This document shows, in pieces, positions 54,981 to 63,463 of a stretch of DNA of 64,000 nucleotides. The stretch is from Devosia litorisediminis. GTDB taxonomy: Bacteria; Pseudomonadota; Alphaproteobacteria; Rhizobiales; Devosiaceae. Both the position numbers and the translations under genes were made by a program. The stretch is from contig NZ_JAGXTP010000002.1 of the NCBI RefSeq assembly GCF_018334155.1, positions 186,001 to 250,000 of the forward strand. The letters are read 5' to 3'. The notes below the pieces were generated by a model, which saw nothing but the letters and a program-made list of their open reading frames with translations, had not been told where the DNA came from and did not search any database. The first letter of the stretch is position 1; the number at the start of each line of letters is the position of its first letter.

Positions 54981-55793
54981 TCAGTTGTGGTTTGTGTCGG
55001 ATGTTGCGGTCAAGGGGCTGGTTTTCTCTTTCGGTTTTGAGGGTGTGTGCGCCGAGCTGTTCTTGAAACGGTAGCTGTCGTTTCCGGTTTCGAGGATGTG
55101 GCAATGATGGGTGAGCCGATCGAGCAGCGCGGTGGTCATCTTGGCATCACCGAAGACACTGGCCCATTCGCTGAAGCTCAGGTTCGTGGTGATAATGACG
55201 CTGGTGTGCTCGTAGAGCCTGCTGAGCAGGTGGAAGAGCAAGGCGCCGCCCGAGGCGCTGAACGGCAGGTATCCCATCTCATCAAGGATGACGAGGTCGG
55301 CATAGGCGAGCCGACCGGCAATCTGACCGGCTCGCCCCTGCATTCTCTTCTCCTCAAGCGCATTGACCAATTCCACGGTTGAGAAGAAGCGGACGCGCTT
55401 GTGGTGATGCTCGATGGCCTGGACCCCGATGGCTGTGGCGATATGGGTCTTCCCGGTGCCCGGACCGCCGACCAGAACGATATTGTTGGCGTCCTGGAGG
55501 AAGTCGCAGCGATGGAGCTGGCGCACCAAAGCCTCGTTGACATCACTGCTCGAGAAGTCGAAGCCATTGAGGTCGCGATAGGCTGGAAAGCGCGCCACCT
55601 TGAGCTGATAGGCCGTCGAGCGCACTTCCCGCTCTGCCGTCTCGGCCTTGAGCAGCTGAGACAGGATGGGGATGGCAGCCTCGAAGGCAGGTGCTCCCTG
55701 TTCGGTCAGTTCGTCGACCGCCTGAGCCATGCCATGCATCTTGAGGCTCTTGAGCATGATGATGATCGCACCGGCGGCAGGATTATGACGCAT
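54981..55793 (-). CDS. istB: IS21 helper ATPase IstB
   Basis: 270 residues. Walker [17 protein letters not shown] near residue 110, Walker [17 protein letters not shown] and [19 protein letters not shown] are characteristic. IstB assembles on DNA and activates the IstA transposase. Intact, but its partner is truncated. Its start overlaps the istA end by 11 bases as in functional elements. Confidence 0.92.
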   Translation of the reverse strand: MRHNPAAGAIIIMLKSLKMHGMAQAVDELTEQGAPAFEAAIPILSQLLKAETAEREVRSTAYQLKVARFPAYRDLNGFDFSSSDVNEALVRQLHRCDFLQDANNIVLVGGPGTGKTHIATAIGVQAIEHHHKRVRFFSTVELVNALEEKRMQGRAGQIAGRLAYADLVILDEMGYLPFSASGGALLFHLLSRLYEHTSVIITTNLSFSEWASVFGDAKMTTALLDRLTHHCHILETGNDSYRFKNSSAHTPSKPKEKTSPLTATSDTNHN

Positions 55794-56406
55794 GGCGGGC
55801 CTCCGAGGCTGTGCGCAGGGCGTCGTAGCGCTCTACATTGGCCTTGGGCTCATTGGTCAGAGCCAGTGCTTGCGGGGCATTGATGGTTGGCGGCGTGATG
55901 GCCTTGCCGTCCACCAGGCGGTGCAGCAGGTTCAACACATGGGTTTTGGTGGGGACGCCCGCCTCAAGCGCCATCTCGACCGCCAGGAGCACGGCATCCT
56001 CATCGTGCTGCAGGACCAGGGCGAGGATCTCGACCATCTCCCTATCACCGCCCGGCTTCTTCAGCAGATGCTGCTGCAGCGTTTTGAATGCCGGAGGCAG
56101 TTCGGCAAAAGGTGTCCCATTGCGCAGCGCACCGGGTTTGCGCTGCACGACAGCCAGATAGTGGCGCCAGTCATAGACGGTCCGGCCCGGCTGATTATGA
56201 GATCGGTCACTGATCCGATGGTGCTCGCAGACGACACCGCCTTGTGCGGCAACCACGATCCGGTCAGGATAAACCCTGAGGCTGACGGGTCGATTGGCAA
56301 AGGAGGCGGGCACGCTGTAGCGATTGCGGTCCAGATGCACCAGGCAGGTGGGCGTGACCCGCTTGGTGTATTCGACAAAGCCGTCGAACGGGCGTGGTGC
56401 CGGCAT
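55783..56406 (-). pseudogene. istA: IS21 transposase IstA, C-terminal fragment
   Basis: 207 codons remain of a protein normally near 500. The fragment begins after the catalytic domain, with VTPTCLVHLDRNRYSVPAS, RVYPDRIVVA and RTVYDWRHYLAV, all C-terminal blocks of IstA. The DDE domain is missing, so no transposase activity is expected. Confidence 0.85.
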
Positions 56407-56465
56407 CAGGGTTGGGGCTAATGCGCTTCAGCGGCCGCAACTTTTGACGTAGGCTGCCGTCCATA

Positions 56466-57431
56466 ATGCGTTGTAGCGGGGCTTGGTACGTGGCTGGCGG
56501 AAGGAAGAAGTTGGTTCAGACTGGCAAGCTGTCTGAGAGAGTACAGTCACTCCTGGAGGCTAGTCTCGCCGAAAATACGCACCGCACTTATGGGAGCGCC
56601 ATTCGGCTTTTTCGCCTCTGGTGCACTAAGAACAGGTTCAACGCATTGCCCGCCACAGCTGAGGTGGTGGCTGAATACATCGCATCGCTCATCGCCGCAG
56701 GCAAACGAGGTTCTTCAGCAAAGATCCACGCCTGCGCCATTGCACATTTGCATAATAGCAACGGGTATTGCACCCCCACGGACAGTTACCTTGTCAGGGC
56801 GGTTCTGCGAGGAGCTATGCGTTTGCGAGGGAGCCTTGTTGATCAGAAGTTGCCGGTAGTGGTTGCCGATTTCAGAATTGTTCTGCAGCACGTTCCAGAC
56901 ACACTGAAAGGGCGTCGCGATCGCGCGATGCTTTCCTTATGTTTTGCAGGAGCGTTACGGCGATCGGAAGTGGCTGCACTCCGTTTTGAGGACATGACGC
57001 TTTCGGAACAGGGCGTGACGATTTGCATAAGGAAGTCGAAGACCGATGTTCAAGGTCGAGGCGCCTATGTTGGCGTGCCCAACGGACGGGCGCTTGAGGT
57101 CGTATCTGCGCTGAGAGATTGGTTGGATGCCGCGAACATTACAAAAGGGGCGGTATTTCGCCCCGTTTACCGTAACAGGGTATTAGCCCGGACGGTTGAA
57201 CCTCTGCTGGTTTCGCGCGTCTTAAAGGCCTACTTAGAAAAGGCCGGTATCGACCCGGCGCGATACGGTGCGCACTCATTGAGAGCAGGCTTCATTACAA
57301 GCGCTGCAGAAGCTGGAGTCAGCTCGGATCGTATCATGGATCATTCGAGACATGTCGATCCAAGGCACGTACGAGAGTACGTGCGACGCGCAAATCTGTT
57401 TCTGGATCATCCTGGTGGTGCGTTCCTCTAG
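56466..57431 (+). CDS. Tyrosine recombinase / integrase
   Basis: 321 residues. An N-terminal SAM-like core-binding domain (about 22-120: NTHRTYGSAIRLFRLWC) precedes the catalytic domain with Arg about 166 (GALRRSEVAALR), Lys about 192 (RKSKTDVQG), His 270 and Arg 273 (HSLRAGF), His about 296 and the nucleophile Tyr about 305. All active-site residues appear present. The stop is 83 bases from the right attachment repeat, the usual place for an island integrase. It may have brought in the right part of the island independently of the serine recombinase. The first 15 residues may not be real. Confidence 0.9.
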   Translation: MRCSGAWYVAGGRKKLVQTGKLSERVQSLLEASLAENTHRTYGSAIRLFRLWCTKNRFNALPATAEVVAEYIASLIAAGKRGSSAKIHACAIAHLHNSNGYCTPTDSYLVRAVLRGAMRLRGSLVDQKLPVVVADFRIVLQHVPDTLKGRRDRAMLSLCFAGALRRSEVAALRFEDMTLSEQGVTICIRKSKTDVQGRGAYVGVPNGRALEVVSALRDWLDAANITKGAVFRPVYRNRVLARTVEPLLVSRVLKAYLEKAGIDPARYGAHSLRAGFITSAAEAGVSSDRIMDHSRHVDPRHVREYVRRANLFLDHPGGAFL

Positions 57432-57513
57432 CGGGTCTGCGTTCTTGAAAGCTAATCGTGGAAATTTACCTCTTGATTTCAATCACATAAGAGTTCGCAG
57501 TTCTATTCTGACT

Positions 57514-57536
57514 GGCGCGCCACTTCTGAACAAAAC
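57514..57536 (+). repeat. Right attachment-site repeat (attR core)
   Basis: Matches 3087-3109 at 22 of 23 positions. It includes nine bases identical to the tRNA-Arg 3' end (GGCGCGCCA). It marks the right island boundary. Confidence 0.8.
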
Positions 57537-57796
57537 AACCGACAGAGTGTGTCCGCGGCGTCGATCTGCTTCCAGATATCGGGCCAGTCATCAATCTTGG
57601 CGCCGTGCTCTGTCATGTCGGGATAAATCCCAAACGCGATTTGTCGGGCAGCGGCGTGGATGTGGACCACGTCTACCGCATTCTTGCCCATAATGTTCTC
57701 AACGGCCTGCAACACAGATCCAGTGTGGGAGGCACCCGGCTCAGGCTTAAGGCTGCAATTGATCACTACGGCTTAGAGAGGCACGGACATCGCCAT
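57537..57796 (-). pseudogene. Truncated flavodoxin-family NAD(P)H-dependent oxidoreductase
   Basis: The minus strand starts at ATG 57796, reads seven codons, meets an in-frame TAA, then continues in frame as VVINCSLKPEPGASHTGSVL, PDMTEHGAKIDDWPDIW and IDAADTL. This is the N-terminal half of an FMN-reductase-like protein. Homology stops within about 15 bases of the right attachment repeat and the expected PxW motif region is absent. So the gene carries both a premature stop and a 3' truncation at the island edge. Confidence 0.7.
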
Positions 57797-58148
57797 GATC
57801 CTTGGAGGCGTGTGAGGATTCAAACACCCGACCGTTGCCGACGTCTTCTGACGACAACGCTCCATGCGCCCTAGCGTTGCGTCGTTGGCGCGAAAGACTG
57901 AACCGACTTCAGAAGCCCCGCACGATAGCGCAAGTCGATATTGTCGGGGTGGCGCCTGGATACCTATCCGCTGGACCCGGAGGTCTGCAGCAATTCGCTA
58001 GGCCGTTGGCGAGTTTTTGCGCCCGCCGACGGTCGGGATGTTCGCCGCCATGGGAGGATTACCTTGCTTCAGCTAAACTGGACGTGACTTGCGTGAACCG
58101 GTTTTGCCGCCTATATCGCCGTCGTCAGACCAAACCGGTCTGACAGAC
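57797..58148. other. Intergenic region upstream of the riboflavin operon
   Basis: No gene recognised. It must hold the promoter that transcribes the FMN riboswitch. Confidence 0.4.
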
Positions 58149-58290
58149 GTTCTCAGGGCGGGGTGCAATTCCCCACCGGCGGTGTTTGCGCTTTGGCGCA
58201 TCAGCCCGCGAGCGCTTGCTTCAGTCGAGGCAAGGTCAGCAGACTCGGTTTGACTCCGAGGCCGACGGTATAGTCCGGATGGTAGAGAAC
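58149..58290 (+). promoter_or_regulatory. FMN riboswitch (RFN element)
   Basis: The outer stem GTTCTC (58149-58154) pairs with GAGAAC (58285-58290). The conserved blocks are in order: CAGGGCGGGGTGCAATTCCC, CACCGGCGGT, AGCCCGCGAGCGC, GGTCAGCAGACTCGGT and CCGACGGTATAGTCCGGATGG. It binds FMN and lowers expression of the downstream rib genes. A small hairpin (CTTTCT/AGAAAG, 58359-58374) lies between it and the preferred ribD start and could take part in control. Confidence 0.96.
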
Positions 58291-58385
58291 ACATGACAGG
58301 CGAACCACGTTTCCGCACTCCGGAGACGGGGAATTGCTGTCATTGCCCTGCGCTGCGTCTTTCTCTTGAGAAAGTGCGGGCTGGC

Positions 58386-59393
58386 ATGCAGACGTCAAAA
58401 ACCCAAGAACACTCAACACTGCCAGCAGAGGCAATCGCCTCGGCGTTTGCTCACGCGCTGGATCTGGCTCAGCAATGGCAAGGGGCGACGGCGCCCAATC
58501 CGCCCGTTGGCTGCGTCCTGCTCGGTGTTGACGGAGAAATATTGGCGGCGGCCGCACATCAGCGAGCGGGCCAGCCTCACGCTGAAGCGCTCGCTATTGC
58601 CCAGAGCCAATCAAATGGCAGCTTCGCCCGCATTCACACCATTATCGTCACCCTAGAGCCCTGCAACCATTCGGGCCGAACACCGCCCTGCGCGGGGGCC
58701 CTCCTGCAAACGCCGGCCCACCATGTCTGGATCGGCGTGCGCGACCCCAATCCACGCGTCGCCTGCGGTGGCGCAGAGCATCTTCAACGCGCAGGGCTGA
58801 CGGTACATGACTTGGCCGAACTTGAGACCGGGACGACCGAAGAACTTCATAGAAGGGCAGCCCGCCTGCTGGCGCCCTTTGTCAAACACACCCAAACCGG
58901 ACTTCCCTGGGTGACGCTCAAGCAGGCGATCAGCCGCGAAGGCGGCATGGTCCCCCCAGCAGGGCAGAAAACATTCACGGGTCCCGCAGCGCTCGATCTC
59001 GCTCATCGCCGACGCAAGCAGGCCGACGCCGTGTTGACGGGATCGGGTACTGTCCTCGCCGATGCACCCGATTTCAGCGTCCGTCGTGTCTCCGATTTCC
59101 AGAACAAGCAGCGTCATCTGGTCATTCTTGACCGTCGTGCTCGCGTCGCGCCCGCCTATATCGCGGCCGCGCAGAGCCGCGGCTTCCTGGTGTCGATCGA
59201 GACCGACATCACCACTGCCCTGACGCGGCTGGGCGCAGCCGGATGTCTGGAGGTCTTGGTCGAGGCCGGGGCCGAGTTGACCCAGTCCATCCTGGCCGGA
59301 GGGCACTGGGATGAACACGTTCTGATCCGGCAGGCCGCAGATCCCGGCGCGAACGATCTGGTCACGATCCGCTACCGCTCCACGACAACCTAA
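58386..59393 (+). CDS. ribD: Bifunctional riboflavin pyrimidine deaminase/reductase RibD
   Basis: 335 residues from ATG 58386; ATG 58293 is only two bases after the riboswitch and is less likely. The deaminase domain has APNPPVGCVLL, zinc motif HAEALA and PCNHSGRTPPC. The reductase domain (from about 150) has WVTLKQAISREGG, TGSGTVLADAPDF and VLVEAGAELTQS. It performs the second and third steps of riboflavin synthesis from the GTP product. First gene of ribD-ribE-ribBA-ribH. Confidence 0.92.
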   Translation: MQTSKTQEHSTLPAEAIASAFAHALDLAQQWQGATAPNPPVGCVLLGVDGEILAAAAHQRAGQPHAEALAIAQSQSNGSFARIHTIIVTLEPCNHSGRTPPCAGALLQTPAHHVWIGVRDPNPRVACGGAEHLQRAGLTVHDLAELETGTTEELHRRAARLLAPFVKHTQTGLPWVTLKQAISREGGMVPPAGQKTFTGPAALDLAHRRRKQADAVLTGSGTVLADAPDFSVRRVSDFQNKQRHLVILDRRARVAPAYIAAAQSRGFLVSIETDITTALTRLGAAGCLEVLVEAGAELTQSILAGGHWDEHVLIRQAADPGANDLVTIRYRSTTT

Positions 59394-59409
59394 AGTTGAG
59401 AGGAAACCG

Positions 59410-60021
59410 ATGTTTTCTGGAATAGTTGAACGATTGGCCCCGGTGATCAGCATCACCCAGCGGGGACAGACCCGCGTGCTGGTGTTGCAGACCGGTTGGG
59501 ATGACCTAGCGCTGGGGGAGAGCGTTGCGGTCAATGGCGTTTGCCTGACCGTCACCGACCTGGCTACGGGGGGCGAGGCGACGTTCTTTGTCAGCCCCGA
59601 AACGACGGCGCGTACCAGCCTTGGCCGGATTGCGGTGGGCGGCAGCGTCAATCTTGAGCGTGCGGTGCGCCTGGAAACCAGGCTGTCGGGTCATCTGGTA
59701 CAAGGTCACGTTGATGGCACTGCTCAACTGATCGCTGCGACCCCTGAGGACGGGGCGTTCAGACTGGAACTGGCACTGCCCGCAGAACTTGGCCGCTACT
59801 GCGTGCAAAAAGGCTCGATTGCATTGGACGGGATCAGTCTGACGCTCAATAGCGTCAGCGCCGCGGCAGACGGCAAAACCATTATCGGCATCACCATTAT
59901 TCCCCATACGTGGAACCACACCAACTTGCACGCCACCGGACCGGGTGACGAAATCAATGTCGAGGTCGATATGATCGCCAAATATGTGGAGCGCCTATGT
60001 CAGCCCTATCCCAAGCCCTGA
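59410..60021 (+). CDS. ribE: Riboflavin synthase alpha subunit
   Basis: 203 residues, two repeated lumazine-binding barrels: MFSGIVERLAPV and LALGESVAVNGVCLTVTDL in the first, GHLVQGHVDGTAQLIA and KGSIALDGISLTLN in the second. It dismutates two 6,7-dimethyl-8-ribityllumazine molecules to riboflavin. GAGAGGAAA precedes the ATG. The last 25 bases overlap ribBA. Confidence 0.95.
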   Translation: MFSGIVERLAPVISITQRGQTRVLVLQTGWDDLALGESVAVNGVCLTVTDLATGGEATFFVSPETTARTSLGRIAVGGSVNLERAVRLETRLSGHLVQGHVDGTAQLIAATPEDGAFRLELALPAELGRYCVQKGSIALDGISLTLNSVSAAADGKTIIGITIIPHTWNHTNLHATGPGDEINVEVDMIAKYVERLCQPYPKP

Positions 60022-61196
60022 GCCAGCTTCGCCAGGGGGGAATGGTGATCCTGGTTGATGACGAAGACCGCGAAAACGAGGGAGATCTGATTGTTGCTGG
60101 GCAATTTGCGACTCCTGAAGCTGTAAACTTCATGGCCACCTATGGGCGGGGCCTGATCTGTCTGGCGCTGAGTGGTCAGCAGGTCGACCGGCTGCAACTG
60201 TCGCCCATGACGAACAGCAATAAGGGCCGCCGGACAACGGCGTTCACGGTTTCGATCGAGGCGCATGCGGGCATAACCACCGGCATATCGGCGCATGATC
60301 GGTCGCGCACGATTTTGGCTGCTGTGAATCCCGAAGCCCGGTCCGGAGACATTGTCTCGCCGGGACACGTCTTTCCGCTGCGCGCGGCAGAGGGTGGCGT
60401 TCTCGTGCGCAACGGTCATACCGAAGGCGGGGTCGACCTGATGCGACTTGCTGGCTTGGAGCCGGCCGCCGCAATTTGCGAGATCATGCGGGATGACGGG
60501 GAGATGGCGCGACGCCCTGATCTGGAGCGCTTTGCCGCCAGACATGGTCTGCCCATACTGACGATTGCCGAACTTGTCGCCCATCGCTACCGGACCGAAC
60601 AACTGGTCGAACAGGTGGCCGTCGCCGATCTGCCATCGTCCCTGTCGGGCGTTGCCGCGCGGGTCTATGCCTTTCGCAGTCTTCTTGATGGAGCGGAGCA
60701 CCTTGCAGTGGTCAACGCACCAATTTCCGGCGTGCCGCTGGTCCGGGTGCACTCCGAATGCCTGACGGGCGATGCTTTGGGATCGCTGCGCTGCGATTGC
60801 GGCCCTCAATTGCAGCAATCGCAGCAAATGATCAGCGGCACCGGCGGTGTGCTGATCTATTTGCGCGGCCAGGAAGGCCGCGGCATTGGCCTAGCCAACA
60901 AGATCCGCGCCTATGCCCTGCAGGACAAGGGCCGCGACACCGTGCAAGCCAATACCGATCTCGGTTTTGCTCCCGATGCCCGCAACTACGCGATCGCCGC
61001 CCAAATCTTGCGGGCACTCGAGATCGACACGATCACGCTGTTGACCAACAATCCGGCCAAGGCCGAGGCGCTAGAGGCCAATGGTATCACCGTTCAGGCG
61101 CAACAGCCCCTGATTATTGCCTCGAACCGATTCAACCTGCGTTATCTCGATACCAAGCGTGAAAAATTCGGTCACGCGCTGACTCATCCTAGCTGA
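59997..61196 (+). CDS. ribBA: DHBP synthase / GTP cyclohydrolase II fusion RibBA
   Basis: 399 residues. The N-terminal DHBP synthase (to about 200) shows VDDEDRENEGDLIVAGQFA and the metal-site HTEGGVDLMRLAG. The GTP cyclohydrolase II half shows VHSECLTGDALGSLRCDCG, QEGRGIGLANKIRAYALQD and later NNPAKAEAL. Both start points of riboflavin synthesis are covered. The zinc cysteines in the second half are intact in SLRCDCG, with the first in SECLTGD. Confidence 0.94.
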   Translation: MSALSQALSQLRQGGMVILVDDEDRENEGDLIVAGQFATPEAVNFMATYGRGLICLALSGQQVDRLQLSPMTNSNKGRRTTAFTVSIEAHAGITTGISAHDRSRTILAAVNPEARSGDIVSPGHVFPLRAAEGGVLVRNGHTEGGVDLMRLAGLEPAAAICEIMRDDGEMARRPDLERFAARHGLPILTIAELVAHRYRTEQLVEQVAVADLPSSLSGVAARVYAFRSLLDGAEHLAVVNAPISGVPLVRVHSECLTGDALGSLRCDCGPQLQQSQQMISGTGGVLIYLRGQEGRGIGLANKIRAYALQDKGRDTVQANTDLGFAPDARNYAIAAQILRALEIDTITLLTNNPAKAEALEANGITVQAQQPLIIASNRFNLRYLDTKREKFGHALTHPS

Positions 61197-61205
61197 AAGT
61201 AACCC

Positions 61206-61682
61206 ATGACCAATATTATTGCTTCCCAAGATAGTCGGATCGCCATCGTGGTGAGCCGTTTCAATCAAGATGTGACCGATGGCCTGCTCTGGGGTGCCAG
61301 GGCCTGCCTGGCCGAACATGGCATCGCGCTGGCCGAGACCGACGTATTGTCGGCGCCCGGCGCCTTTGAAATCCCGCTGATCGCACAAGCCCTGGCCAAG
61401 TCTGGCCAGTTCGACGGCGTGATTTGCCTGGGCTGCGTGATCAAGGGGGACACCGCCCATTTCGAATACATCAGCCAAGCGGCCAGCTCGGGCCTGATGG
61501 CGGCTTCCTTGTCCACCGGTGTGCCGCTGAGCTTTGGCATTCTGACAACCTACACCGATGAACAGGCCGCTGTGCGCAGTCGCGACGACGTTCACAACAA
61601 GGGGCGAGAGGCGGCTCTGGCCTGTCTGGAAGCGATCCACACCCTCGCAGCGATCAACCAGTTCTCTGGTGCGGCCCGATGA
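61206..61682 (+). CDS. ribH: 6,7-dimethyl-8-ribityllumazine synthase
   Basis: 158 residues, typical length. SRFNQDVTDGLLWGA, SAPGAFEIPLIAQAL, GCVIKGDTAHFEYISQAA (His is the proposed catalytic residue) and LSFGILTTYTDEQA mark the family. It condenses the RibD product with DHBP. It starts nine bases after ribBA and ends the riboflavin operon. Confidence 0.94.
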   Translation: MTNIIASQDSRIAIVVSRFNQDVTDGLLWGARACLAEHGIALAETDVLSAPGAFEIPLIAQALAKSGQFDGVICLGCVIKGDTAHFEYISQAASSGLMAASLSTGVPLSFGILTTYTDEQAAVRSRDDVHNKGREAALACLEAIHTLAAINQFSGAAR

Positions 61683-62266
61683 CCGACTAGCCTCATGATC
61701 TGAAGCTCGGCGCGGCCGGTACCATCCCCACGTCGCCAGAACAGGAGCGGAGATCGGACTGCTACATCGACATGCTTTACGCCACCCGTTTAAACGCTCC
61801 GAACTGCCCCCCCACCGTGCCTTATCCGGTAGCCCGAATTCGCCCAATCGCTGCTTCTCATGACAATATGCGAGTGCTTGGTTGTGCGGCGCAGAGAACC
61901 GACCGCGAACGACCGGAATGGGGACGGTTGTACCTTGGGGCGATTTTCTGCTGAACGGCGGCTATCGTCATTCAGGTCCTGACAGCTGCCGGTCCCCAAC
62001 CGGCCCCATTCTTGCCATTGCCCGGATTCCGATAAACGGCTGAGTGGGGGCCGCAAGCGGGCCCGCGGCTTGTGAGAATAATCGATACCGTATCCGCCGT
62101 CTCATTCTCTGGTTCCGCGCCTACCAAGCCAACGGCCTCATGCTGGCGGGAAGTGCATGGTTGGTGCGGTCAGACATTTTGCATTTGTGTTTGAGCGCTA
62201 GGCCCCAAACTTATCCGGTTGTGGGAACTTGACATCACATTTGTCCTAATCAATAGATATGCATCA
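61683..62266. other. Repeat-bearing intergenic region after ribH
   Basis: No gene recognised. It contains an inverted, diverged copy of the 64-bp repeat (61980-62020) and other short sequences of similar style (for example around 61910-61935). It probably contains the promoter of the MFS gene. Confidence 0.4.
61980..62020 (-). repeat. Dispersed intergenic repeat, diverged inverted copy 3
   Basis: The reverse complement aligns with 20554-20594: shared ATGGC, GAATGGGG, GACCGG and GCTG blocks in the same order and spacing. It lies outside the island, so the family belongs to the host lineage or its relatives. Confidence 0.55.
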
Positions 62267-63463
62267 ATGTTGGGGGCTGATGGCGTGTTGTGGGGGACGA
62301 AATTAGACGCGGTGACCCGGCACGGGGCGGCCCAGCTGTTGTTGTGGTCCGCATTTTACTACCAGCTTCCCGCCCTATTGCCCCATATGACAGGCGGTGA
62401 GCTGTCCTTCAGTGGTATCTCAGGTGCTGTCACCGCCGCGATCCTGGTCTGGGCCGTGCTCATCCCCGTGGCAGGGCGGTTGGTCGACCACGGCCATGGA
62501 GTTGTCATGATGCGCCTCGGCGGTGCTCTGGGTGTCGCCCTTCTGGTGCTGATGACCGTCGTGCCCTATGCGAGCGTGCCGCTGGTGATTGTGGCGTTGG
62601 GCGTGCCGATGGCCGCCACCCTCTATGACCCCTGTTTCGCGATCCTGTTGCGCACGACCGGACTGGATGCCAGTCGCGCCATAACCACAGTGACGCTGGT
62701 GGCGGGCCTTGCCACCTTGCTCAGTTTTCCGTTGGTCATGCTGATTGCCGCCGCATGGCCGTGGCAGGGCGTGGTGCTGGTCTTCGCGGCAATTGCAGCC
62801 CTTGGCGTTGCCAGTATCCCCGGCCAAGCCAATGCGCAGGCGTCCGTCCTTTCCGCTCCGGCGTCGCCTGAGAAGCCGCCGCATCGCACCAGATTTGATG
62901 TAGCGCTGATTGCCGTGCCATTCGGGCTGGCCATGTTCACCCATGCGGCGCTGTTATTCCTGCTCCCACTGGCATTGCTGAAAGTCAGCAGTGACAACAG
63001 CTGGGCCCTCTATTTGCCCGCCATTCTGGGCCCTGCCCAGATTGCCGGGCGCTTGTTGTGGCGCCGCCTGGCGCCGCGAAGTCAGCCCAAGAGTGCGGCG
63101 AATGCCATGTTCGCCCTGTTGCTGTTGCCGCCGCTGATCTTGCTGGTGGCGCAATCGCACTGGATGGGGGTCTTGCTGGCGCTGCTAGTGCAAGGTGGGC
63201 TCTATGGCATCCACACCGTCTTGCGCCCGCTCGTTGCCGCTTCAGTGCTGCCGCTGTCCAGTCTGGGTCAGACACTTGGTTCGATAGCGACAATTGGTTT
63301 GCTGATGATGGCCGCCGCGCCCGCGCTTGGGGGCGTCATGATGCAGAATCTGGGCTATCAGGGGCTGATCGCATCGCTGTTGGCAGTCAATCTGGCCGCG
63401 CTCGGTTTTGCGGTTTTCGGGCAGTTTGAATCGCATGGGAGAGCGAGATGGACCCAGTCATAA
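62267..63463 (+). CDS. MFS transporter
   Basis: About 398 residues with 12 predicted helices: AAQLLLWSAFYYQLPALLPHM first, then an MFS loop-like GRLVDHGHGVVMMRLGG, and a second six-helix half from about residue 225. No specific family signature was recognised. ATG 62267 is chosen over TTG 62219 as the latter adds a hydrophilic tail. It overlaps the thiolase gene by 16 bases, so the pair is coupled. A fatty acid or aromatic acid could be moved, but this is a guess. Confidence 0.8.
   Translation: MLGADGVLWGTKLDAVTRHGAAQLLLWSAFYYQLPALLPHMTGGELSFSGISGAVTAAILVWAVLIPVAGRLVDHGHGVVMMRLGGALGVALLVLMTVVPYASVPLVIVALGVPMAATLYDPCFAILLRTTGLDASRAITTVTLVAGLATLLSFPLVMLIAAAWPWQGVVLVFAAIAALGVASIPGQANAQASVLSAPASPEKPPHRTRFDVALIAVPFGLAMFTHAALLFLLPLALLKVSSDNSWALYLPAILGPAQIAGRLLWRRLAPRSQPKSAANAMFALLLLPPLILLVAQSHWMGVLLALLVQGGLYGIHTVLRPLVAASVLPLSSLGQTLGSIATIGLLMMAAAPALGGVMMQNLGYQGLIASLLAVNLAALGFAVFGQFESHGRARWTQS

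Larger units (their letters stand above)
54935..56440 (-). mobile_element. Truncated IS21-family element (istB plus 3' part of istA)
   Basis: Contains an intact istB and the C-terminal part of istA. The istB-side end carries short repeated blocks (GAGAAGTGCCCC, GAGAAGTGACCC), as IS21 ends often do. The istA side is cut off just before the tyrosine recombinase gene, so the element cannot move by itself. Limits are approximate. Confidence 0.75.

Noticed and set aside
57800..57850. tRNA-Ser-like 3' end on the minus strand (T-loop-like TTTGAATC, then CGCCTCC)
   Set aside because: The T stem does not pair properly, CCA is not in register and no 5' half was found. Coincidence or a very decayed fragment.
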